The notes beneath the pieces are model-generated. The model had not been told where the DNA came from, searched no databases, and worked only from the letters and a program-made list of their open reading frames with translations. DNA of 64,000 bases from Atherix ibis (Eukaryota; Arthropoda; Insecta; Diptera; Athericidae): assembly GCA_958298945.1 (NCBI GenBank), contig OY282609.1, positions 54,780,220 to 54,844,219 on the forward strand. The letters are read 5' to 3'. A program made the translations under genes and the position numbers. Below, in pieces: positions 22,642 to 33,076 of the stretch (its first letter is position 1; every line of letters starts with the position of its first letter).

Positions 22642-24230
22642 TATCAATTAAATCGATTTGAAGATTTTTTTAAAAATTAAATTGTGGGAATAGATTTTTT
22701 TAGTAAATATTTAATATTTTTTTGTTGCTTACAATCCATTTCAATACTATCTTTAGTAGGAATACTAATCAATTATCCATTGATTATTTATTGTATAAAA
22801 TCCTTGAAAATATTTTGTTTTCGGGCGTTTTCAGAAAAAAATAAAACTCCTTCGGAAAACAATTTGTACAAAAATTTACTACAAAATAAAATCATATAAC
22901 ATGTAGGATTATTTTTTTAACTTTTCAAATATTTTCCTAGAAAGGAGGAGAAAAACAAATACGCAAAATAAAAAAGGTTGGACATTTTTTTGTAAACTTT
23001 AAGCTCTTTAATCCTAAAACCATCTTTCGGCAACTTACTTATTACCCTTTACCGAATATGCCCGTCCACTAAAGAATGAGTATTTCAACATAAACTGGAA
23101 CAAAATATAAAAAAATCCATCACAGGATTTTCAACAGTTTATCGCTAAAAGTTGGAATGTCTAAGTCCCCTGACATATCCTTCTTTTTTTTGCAATTTTT
23201 TTCACCGTCAATATTGTTCACATGTCCCCTAGTACTTAGTCTCAGATTGCTGATATTCTATTTCAAAGACCTTCGGAGACGTAAAAAATGTTCACACTTT
23301 CCTATTCCCCCATACAGGCTCTTCCCACTTTATAGCACCAATAAATATTTATTCAAATCAGTTTTGGTTATGTGTGGTAAGGAAAATTTTGTGGTCAGCA
23401 AAGATGGTATTTTATAGATTTGCGTAATATTTTTCTCACTATCCTGTTGCCTTATACTAGCAGTATATATCCTTGCATCCTTCGGATTAGATCAGGGTTA
23501 GAGTGGATACTATTTTTTTGCATCACAAGCAATTTCTATTATACGATTAAACAGATTAGATGGCCAACTTATCATTTTTGAGAGATTTTCAAAGGATTTA
23601 CGAGCGTATAACACAAATATTTTCACATTGAAAACAGATGGATTTGTTTAAAACTTGTTGAGTGCGTATGAGTTGGATTTAAAAAGAGACTAGAAAAGTT
23701 ATAACATATTGAAAAAGGGATTTTCTGATTTGATTGATTTGGTTTTTGATTATTTTTTCCCCCAAGCTAACTGAGGACTAGTTATCTATTAGACCTATCT
23801 GGAAAATGTTCTTTTAACTCTAGTTATTATATCCTATCTGATGTCTTCCTCTTCAAGATATTCAATTCGACGCCCTAAAGTTTAGTATTTCAACCAAAAC
23901 ATTGATTTAATCATATTTTATTAAAAATTTGAATATTGAATCCTTTTTAAGTGTGACATTGTATAAAAAAGTTCAAATTTTTTTATGGGAATTTTTTCCT
24001 TTTTCCATTATTCAAATGAGAAAATTGATTTAATTATTTATTAAAAGCTAAGGACTTTAATGTCAACTCAAGGTGGTAAGGTAGATAACATAGACAAGTA
24101 CAAATTTATTTGATATAAATTAAACAAATAATTTTGTTACGGACAAGTTTCACTGGCGAGAATGGATTTTTTTTCACTATTGGGTAACGCTATTAATTAG
24201 AAAATTATAAATATAAAATCTCAAAAATAA
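22642..24230. other. AT-rich intergenic DNA
   Basis: No recognisable gene or repeat. Frames 22684-22899 and 23157-23417 (+) are short, hydrophobic and without a domain. Confidence 0.45.
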
Positions 24231-26760
24231 ACCAATCTCATTTGGTGACCCACCCCATTTTTTTTACACAAAGCAACCTCGGCACAAGCCTTCATCTACA
24301 ATCTGAGATTAGGTCACAATGACGAACCAGGATTTATTTTTGGAGCTGAATCACATCTCCAATTAGAAAATTATCCATTCAAAATTTCAAAAGTAAACTA
24401 AACCGATTTGGTGGCCCACAAATTATTTTTCAATTCAAAAACAGCCTGACACGAGCCTTCACCTTCGATTTGAGATTAGGTCAATATGACGAAACGTGAT
24501 TTTTTTTGTCCCTGGGTCACATTTCCAATTAGAAAATTATCAATTCAAAATCTCAAATGTAAACGAACCCATTTGGTCACCCACAAATTATTTTTCAATC
24601 CAAAAATAACCTGACACGAGCCCTTACCTTCGATTTGAGATTAGGTCAATATGACGAAACGTGATTTTTTTTGTCCCTGGGTCACATCTCCAATTAAAAA
24701 ATTATCAATTCAAAATTTCAAAAGTAAATTAAACCGATTTGGTGGCCCAGAAATTATTTTTCAATCCAAAAACAGCATGACACGAGCCTTCCCCTTCGAT
24801 TTGAGATTAGGTCAAAATAACGAAACGGGATTTTTTTTGTCCCTGGTTCATATCTCCAATTAGAAATTTATCAATTCAAAATCTCAAATGTAAACGAACC
24901 CATTTGGTGACCCACAAATTATTTTTCAATCCAAAAACAACCTGACACGAGCCTTCACCTTCGATTTGAGATTAGGTCAAAATGACGAAACGGGATTTTT
25001 TTTGTTCCTGGGTCACATCTCCAATTAAAAAATTATCAATTCAAAATTGCATAAGTAAATTAAACCGATTTGGTGACCAACAAATTATTTTTCAATCCAA
25101 AAACAGCCTGACACGAGTCTTCACCTTCGATTTGAGATTAGGTCAATATGACGAAACGTGATTTTTTTGGTCCCTGGGTCACATCTCCAATTATAAAATT
25201 ATCAATTCAAAATTTCAAAAGCAAATTAAACCAATTTGGTGACCCACAAATTATTTTTCAATCTAAAAACAGCCTGACAGGAGCTACACCTTCGATTTGA
25301 GATTAGGTCAAAATGACGAAACGGGATTTTTTTTTGTTCCTGGTTCACATTTCCAATTAGAAAATGATCAATTCAAAATTTCAAAAGTAAATTAAACCTA
25401 TTTGGTGACCCACAAATTATTTTTCAATCCAAAAACAACCTGACACGAGCCTTCACCTTCGATTTGAGATTAGGTCAAAATGACGAAACGGGATATTTTT
25501 TGTTCCTGGGTCACATCTCCAATTAGAAATTTATCAATTCAAAATCTCAAATGTAAACGAACCCATTTGGTGACCCACAAATTATTTTTCAATCCAAAAA
25601 CAACCTGACACGAGCCTTCACCTTCGATTTGAGATTAGGTCAAAATGACGAAACGGGATTTTTTTTGTTCCTGGGTCACATCTCCAATTAAAAAATTATC
25701 AATTCAAAATTGCATAAGTAAATTAAACCGATTTGGTGACCAACAAATTATTTTTCAATCCAAAAACAGCCTGACACGAGTCTTCACCTTCGATTTGAGA
25801 TTAGGTCAATATGACGAAACGTGTTTTTTTGGTCCCTGGGTCACATCTCCAATTATAAAATTATCAATTCAAAATTTCAAAAGCAAATTAAACCAATTTG
25901 GTGACCCACAAATTATTTTTCAATCTAAATACAGCCTGACAGGAGCTACACCTTCGATTTGAGATTAGGTCAAAATGACGAAACGGGATTTTTTTTTGTT
26001 CCTGGTTCACATTTCCAATTAGAAAATGATCAATTCAAAATTTCAAAAGTAAATTAAACCTATTTGGTGACCCACAAATTATTTTTCAATCCAAAAACAA
26101 CCTGACACGAGCCTTCACCTTCGATTTGAGATTAGGTCAAAATGACGAAACGGGATATTTTTTGTTCCTGGGTCACATCTCCAATTAAAAAATTATCAAT
26201 TCAAAATTTCATAAGTAAATTAAACCAATTTGGTGACCTACAAATTATTTTTCAATCTAAAAACAGCCTGACAGGAGCTTCACCTTCGATTTGAAAATTG
26301 GGTCAAAATGACGAAACGGGATTTTTTTTTGTTCCTGGTTCACCTTTCCAATTAGAAAATGATCAATTCAAAATTTCAAAAGTAAATTAAACCGATTTGG
26401 TGACCCACAAATTATTTTTCAATCCAAAAACAACCTGACACGAGCCCTCACCTTCGATTTGAGATTAGGTCAAAATGACGAAACGGGATTTATTTTTGTA
26501 GCTGGTTCACATTTCCAATTAAAAAATTATAATTTTGAAATCTCTAAACACTCCCATTTGGTGGCTCACAAATTATTTTTCAATCGAAAATCAGCCCGAC
26601 ACGAACCTTTACCTTTAATCTAAGACTAAGTCGAATTGGAGAAACTGTTTTTTTGTCACACTCATTAGAAAATTACAACTTCAAAAATTTCAGAAGTAAA
26701 CAAAATTAATTTAACTCCATAATTTTTTTTTCGGCACAAGTTAGGCTCAGTCTTCAAAAA
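24231..26760. repeat. 166-bp tandem repeat array, about 15 units
   Basis: A landmark GATTTGAGATTAGGTCA or close variants recurs near 24305, 24472, 24637, 24803, 24968, 25134, 25299, 25465, 25631, 25797, 25961, 26128, 26293 and 26461, with a decayed unit near 26622. The spacing is 164-168 bases except at the decayed end. Each unit has ACGAAACGGGATTTTTTTT, CTCCAATTAGAAAATTATC, AAATTATTTTTCAATCC and CTGACACGAGCCTTCACC in the same order. The outer units are the most diverged, as in a satellite shrinking at its edges. Open frames in it (24651-24863, 25645-25962) are by-products; 166 is not a multiple of three. Confidence 0.97.
24853..26180. repeat. Duplicated four-unit block within the 166-bp array
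   Basis: The four units 24853-25515 recur almost base for base at 25516-26178, including variants that mark single units: ATTGCATAAG, GTCAATATGACGAAACGTG, GGAGCTACACC and AATGATCAATTC. The offset is 663 bases, within one base throughout. This is a higher-order repeat or a recent segmental duplication. Confidence 0.9.
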
Positions 26761-26930
26761 TATTAAGTCAGAATGGCAAGAAGAGATTTATTTTTAATAT
26801 AAATATATTTTGATAAAAAATAGGTAAAATATGTTAAACAATTGTTATTAACTTAAACGAAAAGATGCACTTAAGAATATTTACTTACCGAAAATGATGA
26901 GTTTCCAAACATGCATCTGAATTTCCAGGT

Positions 26931-27290
26931 GTGAGCCCATTCAAAAAATTTGTCTTTTCTTTACATTTCTATGATTGTTTATCAGAAAAAAAATATACAA
27001 TTTCACTCTTTCCGTATTTTCTAATTAATATTCGTGAATATATTTTTATTGCAAAACAACAATACGACGCATTGATACGAGTAGTTAATATCAGTAGCGA
27101 TGACGACAGTTGTTATTATTGTTGTTATTGCAATAATAATTGCGAGAATTGTAGCAGTGGTAGTGTTGGAAATAGTAGCAGTAACAGTGGTACAAGTAGT
27201 AGCACAGGATCAAAAAATATAAATAAATTGAAAATAAATCAAAAAATAATGAACAACGAAACGAGAAGAATGAATTCGGATCAGGAATAA
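26931..27290 (+). CDS. Doubtful Ser/Asn/Cys-rich open frame
   Basis: 119 codons with an AT-rich hydrophobic first half, followed by DDDSCYYCCYCNNNCENCSS and a run of Ser, Asn and Gly. Low-complexity Ser/Asn stretches do occur in insect proteins. The DNA here is a degenerate trinucleotide repeat (GTTATT, AGTAGC), which can create such a frame by chance. TTTCCAGG at 26924-26931 could act as a splice acceptor. No other exon is recognised nearby. Confidence 0.15.
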   Translation: MSPFKKFVFSLHFYDCLSEKKYTISLFPYFLINIREYIFIAKQQYDALIRVVNISSDDDSCYYCCYCNNNCENCSSGSVGNSSSNSGTSSSTGSKNINKLKINQKIMNNETRRMNSDQE

Positions 27291-27524
27291 TGGAAATTAT
27301 TAAAAAGGAAACCGTATCCGGATACGTTCACATGGCCGTACTACTTTTTATCTTTTTCTATTTTCATACATATTTTAAGGATTCAAACGAAATTCTATTT
27401 ATGGTATATGCCGTATGAGAGTGAACGGAATTTTCACATAATATGACGGTAGTCTGTATCTTTTAATAATAATTTTTGTGATATTTTTTGATAAAGAATC
27501 CTTTTCAACATATGGTTATATAGC

Positions 27525-27546
27525 AGTAGTAGTAGTAGTAGTAGTA
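27525..27546. repeat. AGT trinucleotide microsatellite
   Basis: Seven perfect AGT units in a row, after a GC base pair that marks the start. Confidence 0.9.
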
Positions 27547-27810
27547 CATTTTTCTAACAATCTATTTTCATAAAAGTTATTTTCTTTTCAAATAATACAC
27601 TGGAATGCACTCAAAATAGATACAAAAATTATGAAAAGAAAAAGAGAACATAAATGGAGGATGAAAAAGTTCCTCGTAAGGATAGGAAATTTTCTTCTAT
27701 TTGTATTTCTATTATCTTCTAGAAAGTTTCCAGATTCCTTCGTTAATGGCTACTACTACACACATTCACTAAAGCCATCAATGCAAGTGTGAATACTGAG
27801 AATTCTTTTT

Positions 27811-27833
27811 TCTCTCTCTCTCTCTCTCTCTCT
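27811..27833. repeat. CT dinucleotide microsatellite
   Basis: About eleven uninterrupted TC units following a T run and ending in GTCTC. Confidence 0.92.
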
Positions 27834-28372
27834 GTCTCTTCTTGCTTGTTATTTGTGATTTAAGCTCTTATCAAACTTTTATTATTTTTTATACACACAA
27901 AAGAATTTGGTAATATCATTTTTTAAAGTTTTTTTCTCGTCTTTCAAAATAGTTTTCTGAATAATTTCATATAATAAAAAAAATCAAAACACTTTTTTCT
28001 CTTTTTTTTTTAATATAGAATCTTCAGTTTAATTGTGATCTCATACAAGTGGTGACAACTTTAAGAAAAAATAAGAAAAATTTATTTGTTTCTTATATTT
28101 TTTTTTTTACTGACACAAGAATATGAAAATTTTAAATTAAGAATAAAGAGCAAAAAAAAATAAATATGCAAATTAAATCTAAATAAAAAGTTCCTTATTT
28201 ACTTTTTTTTATATTGAAGTCTTTCTAAACTGTTATTTTGTGGTTTCTTATAAATAAATGAGAAAATATTTCAGAAAATCTATAAGAAATAATAATAAAA
28301 TTTTGAGATAAAATTTAAAAAATTAAATTATTTAATTTCATTATCTAACAAATAGTAACGAATTATTTCCGG

Positions 28373-29230
28373 TTGCTAAGGACGCGAGTTAATAACCACT
28401 TGGAAATTAACGATCAACCAAAACTGGGTGAGATAAATACTCCAAAAATTCGAAAGAATTTCATAAAAATATTGCCAATATGCGTTGGCCGAGTCTGGTA
28501 CTATCAAAGCTCAATCACAGATTACAATATCACTTCCAAATTATTCAAAAATCTCCAATATTCCGATGTTCCTCAAGGTATCATTACTGCTCCTTATAGT
28601 AAATAATATCCTTACAGTCATATATGCTAATGATATGGCTAACATAAATAATGCACCTTAAATTCTACAAAATCACATCATCATTCTCGAAAAATTGGTA
28701 AAATAAATGAGGAGTGAAATTCAATAAGCAGAAAAGCGTTCATATTGCACATTCACTCTACACCCTGAAAAAACTCCCTCGTAAAATCTTTATGGTAGTC
28801 CAATTTAATAAAATATCAAAAGGACGATACTTTTGGGACTATGTTTATATGAACGACTCATTGGAAAGAGACTAGAACTCAACAGACGTTACAGAAAATT
28901 ACTTAGACTACTCGACTACAGATCTAAACTACCACTAAAGACACAGTATCAAAACCCATTTGGACCAATCGACTTGAATTTTGGGGTTCCACGAAACTTA
29001 TACAATTACAATTTAAATATTCCTTTTGAATTAATATTCCCCTCATACAAAATTCATGCTCATCTATATTCCCCTTCTCTTATCTACAATCTTCCCCAAA
29101 AGCGATCATCAGCTTCTCATGGAGTCTCATATAAAATTTAAGAAAAATGCTTGGTCCACAACAGAAAATCTTTTTGTCCATTCAAAATGATATTTCTATA
29201 AGAATAAACCCAATTTAAAACCAATTATTG
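28373..29230 (+). pseudogene. Decayed jockey-like retrotransposon fragment
   Basis: The frames give, in order, a broken GVPQGS block (DVPQGIITAPYS near 28565), a weakened catalytic box (YANDMA near 28625), then ERLIGKRLELNRRYRKLLRL and FGPIDLNFGVPRNLYNYN in the open frame 28833-29141. The last part corresponds to ELWDSTKRSNFYR in the copy at 16450-17632. Many stops and small indels make it the oldest of the three copies of this family. Confidence 0.65.
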
Positions 29231-29919
29231 AACATAAAATCTTTTAACGCTTGCTGAGTTCAATATTTCTTTGAATTTTTTTAAAGGGAAATCTCACCTG
29301 GCAAGGACACAATCTATGCAAAATTCGTAACCCTCTTTAATAAAATTGCTGGAAAGTATGTAGCTGTAGTAATTCCAATACCAAAGTAAGAACTTGGTCA
29401 GCCCTTAGCTACCAATTTCTCTTTTGCCAAATATTTCCTAAAGTCTTAGTTAAAAGGTTACTCCAGATAAAAGGTTGTGGTGTGATGTTTGGTAAACGAC
29501 CGAATTTGCCCACATAAAATAATATTTGAGATGGGAGCGTGGGGAGTTGACTTCGCCGCACTAGAACTGGCAGACTGAACCTTGCATTCTACAAGGATCC
29601 CCTCTTTCTACTGTTGTTACGAACTCTTACATCAATTCTCTATCCCAATCAATTTTCTCATAGGAATACTTCCTATATGCAAATATCATTTTTGTACTGA
29701 TGGCTGGATCAACCCTCCTAGATATCGTAACCCAGACCGAAGGCACTATTGTTAAAGTAGAGGCTTGGAGCGAGGAAAATGGCGCTGTCATCTCTACGAT
29801 AAATCTACCATGTCTCCACGTTTGAAGAAAGCGAAAATGTACCACAAATGTCTCATCTCTGAGCCCCGTGTCCCTACACCCCGTAGATTCCCCGAAAATT
29901 CTGGGTATTTGCCTAACAC

Positions 29920-30012
29920 GACATAGAGCGACGTTCCTTCCAGGAGAAGGACTTTATTTGTAAGACAATAAGAGTAACTAACGCTCTCCTGGAAGGAACG
30001 TGGCTCTATGTC
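29920..30012. repeat. Inverted repeat, 28-bp arms, 37-base loop
   Basis: Arms 29920-29947 (starting GACATAGAGCGACGTTCC) and 29985-30012 are reverse complements with one mismatch. The right arm lies in readable retroelement coding sequence; the left arm is the inverted copy. Confidence 0.93.
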
Positions 30013-30424
30013 TTCACTTTATGTGGCAGAATGCCAATAGCAGAGTTAAGGCGTAGTGAAGCAGCTGTTAACCGTTACATCAGATTAGCCAATGGAGTTT
30101 GTCGGACTTCGCCGGTGGACTTAACCTAATCGAAACTGGTTGAAAAACCATCTCTCTGTGTCTTCATTAACCCATCTCTCTGTACAACTATTCCCAACTC
30201 GAAAAAAAATTTATCCTCCTTATCTGTAATAATATCAACATTAGAGACAGATCCTTTCACTCTCTCTCTCCACTTCCAAACTTTCCGGCTACTCCCAAAT
30301 TGGAAGGGTTGGTTGGAAGCGCTGTTGAGAATATTTACGTCTATAAATCGTTTAAAGAGGGTTCCCGCCTATCTACAGAAAACTTTTTTCCGCACAGTTA
30401 AACGGTCTCAAAAAATATTTATTT

Positions 30425-30498
30425 ATATTCACGTAATCGGCGACTGATCTTAATACAACCTATTTTGTATAAAGATCAGTCGCCAATTACGTGAATAT
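30425..30498. repeat. Inverted repeat, 27-bp arms, 20-base loop
   Basis: Arms 30425-30451 (starting ATATTCACGTAATCGGCG) and 30472-30498 are reverse complements with one mismatch. It lies about 410 bases from a similar hairpin in the same retroelement. Confidence 0.93.
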
Positions 30499-30599
30499 CT
30501 ACTACATTGAAGGCTCTTTCCATACATGGCAGCTTCGTACTACGGGGAGCTGTACGCTGTTAAAGGCAACTGATGATATTGCTGTAGGTTACATCAATA

Positions 30600-31709
30600 G
30601 ACGGAGTACCATTTAAAAGCTACATTTATAAAAGTAAATAAAAAAAACTTTTTCCGGTTTTATAAGAAAGATTGAACCTTGAAATTTAAGAATAAAATAC
30701 AAATGATTGCCACGGCTGGCCTTACAGTACCCCATTCGTTCGACCCAATGTTTCAGTACATTTTCGATTGTTTGGGACTGTATCTCTTCAATGGCAACTT
30801 TGATTTCGTGTTTCAAGACCTCAAATTGTCTCTGGATGGCTTGCGTAACATTCATCCTTAACGGCTCCCTACAGAAAATAATCCAACGTGCCCAAAAGTG
30901 GAATTGTTACGTTGGCTGTATGGCAAGTGGCCCCCTTCCTGTTGAAACCAAATATCACCCATGCCATTCTCTTCAACTTTTGGAAACAAATATTCGTTGA
31001 GCATGCCACGATAGCGCTCACCATTGACCGTAACGGCGACTCCTTCATCGTTTTCGAAGAAAAACGGGCCAATGATGCCTCCAGTCCAAAATCCGCACCA
31101 AACCATGATTCGTTGTGGATGCATCGGCTTTTCCATGGTGACGTGTGGATTTTCTGAGCCCCAGATGCGACAATTTTGTTTGTTGACTGACCTACCCACC
31201 GAGGTGGAAATGGGCCTCATCTGAAAAGATGATTTTTCGGTAAAAATGCTCATCTTCGGCAAATTGATCTTGAGCCCATTAGGCAAACCGAAAACACATC
31301 GGATGGTCATGCGGCTTTAGTTGTTGGAAAAATTGAACTTTGTAAGCTTTCATGCCAAGGTCTTTGTGCAAAATTCTCAACAAAGAAGTGCGAGAAAGTT
31401 CAATTCCTAAGAACGGTGATGAGTTGATGTTGATGGATGAGCACGGAAATTTTCAACAACGGCGGCAATATTCTCGGTCGTACGCACTGTATTAGAGCGG
31501 GAACGAGTTGCTTTGGCAACCAACAAACCAGTTTCGCGAACTCGCTTTTTTAAATTTCTCAATGTTTTCCAGTTTTCTTCAAACGTATGGATTACCATTT
31601 CGTAAAATTCTAACTTTCAACTAACAATCTGTCAATTCATGATGACATTTAACACTCAAGTACTTTAAATAAATAGTGGTTCAAAATGCAACCGCTAGAT
31701 GGACCACCC
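30600..31709 (-). mobile_element. DD41D (rosa-like) mariner
   Basis: The right end (5' end of the element) reads inward GGGTGGTCCATCTAGCGG and is followed by TA at 31710. The left end (GACGGAGTACCATTTAAAAG) is a weaker partner with TA just before it. The element is 1110 bp, short because of deletions. It interrupts an RNase H coding sequence: the Glu motif (ELYAV) lies just left and the Asp motif (FMDSQA) just right. Confidence 0.8.
30613..31598 (-). pseudogene. DD41D mariner transposase, several lesions
   Basis: It reads from ATG 31598 (MVIHTFEEN), joined early to RTTENIAAVVENFRAH; part of the N-terminal DNA-binding region is missing. It then shifts frame to HKDLGMKAYKVQFFQQLKPH and IIFSDEAHFHLGG (first catalytic Asp), NKQNCRIWGSENPHV, KPMHPQRIMVWCGFWTGGII and FFFENDEGVAVTVNGERY. 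At the second catalytic site the sequence is QQEGG: an indel shifts the frame and changes Asp to Glu. The stretch between it and the third Asp is mostly deleted, leaving LDYFL-like sequence next to a block ending WVERMGYCKASRGNHL. The motif set places it with DD41D elements; function is lost. Confidence 0.85.
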
Positions 31710-32080
31710 TATATCATCATCTTTATGGACAGCCAAGCCTTTAACAATATCAGTGTCAAGTTGCGTTGAGTGCCGGGACATGTGGGAATCTCTGGCGTCC
31801 TTTACTCACAACTATCTCTAATATGCCGTGGCGCCTATTAAGACAATGCCAAACAACATCCTTAGCCATACCTTAAAAACGCAGACTGGATTAATAGTGA
31901 AATCTTTTGAGCATATCTTTGGCCAACTCTAGCTATTCTATCCTACTAAAAACAGACCAGCATAGCTTAGGAAACTGGTAACGTCCACTCACACAAAACT
32001 CAAGGTCGCTAAGTGGCCTCCTGGGCGTCGTATTATGAAAATGGCCCCTGGTTCATGGCTAAGGGACTTTGCATAAGTTG
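31710..32080 (+). pseudogene. RNase H-bearing retrotransposon, right part
   Basis: Directly after the mariner the frame reads IIIFMDSQAFNNISVKLR, a stop in place of Trp, then VPGHVGISG. These are the DS and W-VPGH-G motifs of retrotransposon RNase H. The following 300 bases look like a degraded C-terminus. This is the continuation of the fragment ending at 30599. Confidence 0.7.
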
Positions 32081-33076
32081 AACTTATTAAATAAATGGCA
32101 TTTAATAAGAAAAAACTAACAAACTAAAATTGAGTCCATATTCGCTTACACTTTACAAAAGTAAACATTTGAAAGAACAATTAAGAGAAAAGAGAGCTAA
32201 TAATAAAAATGAGTACATTTTCAGTTAAACGTGTATTTAGCAAATTTTTTATCTTTTAGTGTATAAAATAATGGAATTAACACGTATTATTTCCTCAACT
32301 CTATAACTTGGTGGCGAGGAAGTAATGTAAATTAGTGCAGGGAAGTACCAGAGAAGAATGCAAACACATTCTTGTTAAGCATAATGCGGTAATAAATCAT
32401 AACAATAAAAGAGGTTATAGAATTGAAAACTAAATGCAAAAGACTAAGTTGGCAAAGCGGACTTATACGAACGATAAAGGAAGGAAGGGCGACCGATATA
32501 CAGACAGAGAGCTTCAGGGAATGTTGGGAATATAGTTTTTGTTCCTAGCCAACAAAACAATCTGAAGTGATTCGAAACGACACATGAAATAAAAGCTGTA
32601 TTAAAACGTTACATGTATGGTATGTACGTGTATGTGTGTCATCTCTCTGGTTCACATATTGCACTTCAGGCATAATAGATAAAAAATTGTCCATTGTTGT
32701 CAATGATTACTTAGACGTTCTTTGATGATGAACTAGTTTCCAGCGGCGAAACAGAATCGTTCCTAACACAAATACAAAAGGCCAATTTTTTCTATTTTGC
32801 AACAAAATCGTAATCATCAACGAAACCATCTATTGTTACTTGGGGGGAATCGTAACCGATTGCACATGTGTCTATGATTATGTCAGATAAAAGAGCTTTT
32901 TATGTAGGTGCCTTTCGTTTTGTGGAAAAAATTTTCATTTAAAATATAACGGATTGTGTAGAGTTTTCAGTATAAAAAGAATAAAAGAATTTTTGTACTT
33001 TTCACTAAAACACCAAAATAGGACTCAACAAACACTTACTTTTGAAGAAAACGTATTTGAAAAAATACGCAGAATA
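32081..33076. other. AT-rich intergenic DNA
   Basis: No gene, TIR or repeat is recognised. Confidence 0.5.

Larger units (their letters stand above)
26761..28372. other. AT-rich DNA with simple repeats
   Basis: It holds an AGT microsatellite (27525-27546), a CT microsatellite (27811-27833) and long A/T runs. A Ser/Asn-rich open frame at 26931-27290 is listed separately. Nothing else is recognised. Confidence 0.5.
29290..30599 (+). pseudogene. RNase H-bearing non-LTR retrotransposon, RT and linker (left part)
   Basis: Degraded RT motifs appear in order: a VAVVIPIPK start, LPNISKVLVKRLL near 29430-29460, KGSPLSTVVTNSYINSLS near 29590-29650 (the QGSPLSP box) and YANIIFVLMAG near 29675 in place of YADDI. 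Then come VEAWSEENGAVIS near 29755-29790 and LRRSEAAVNRYIRLANG near 30050. Near 30545 the RNase H begins (ELYAVKG, with the conserved Glu) and is cut by the mariner at 30600. Two fold-back hairpins (29920-30012, 30425-30498) lie inside. The clade is uncertain; the RNase H argues against typical jockey. Confidence 0.6.

Noticed and set aside
24651..25962. Open frames of 70 and 105 codons in the tandem array
   Set aside because: They follow the 166-bp repeat, whose length is not a multiple of three, so they cannot continue through the array and are by-products of the repeat.
24231..26760. Reading the regular array as a CRISPR
   Set aside because: Units are contiguous 166-bp monomers without short direct repeats and unique spacers, and the genome is eukaryotic.
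27311..27324. 14-bp palindrome CGTATCCGGATACG
   Set aside because: Short enough to be expected by chance in a window of this size; no associated feature.
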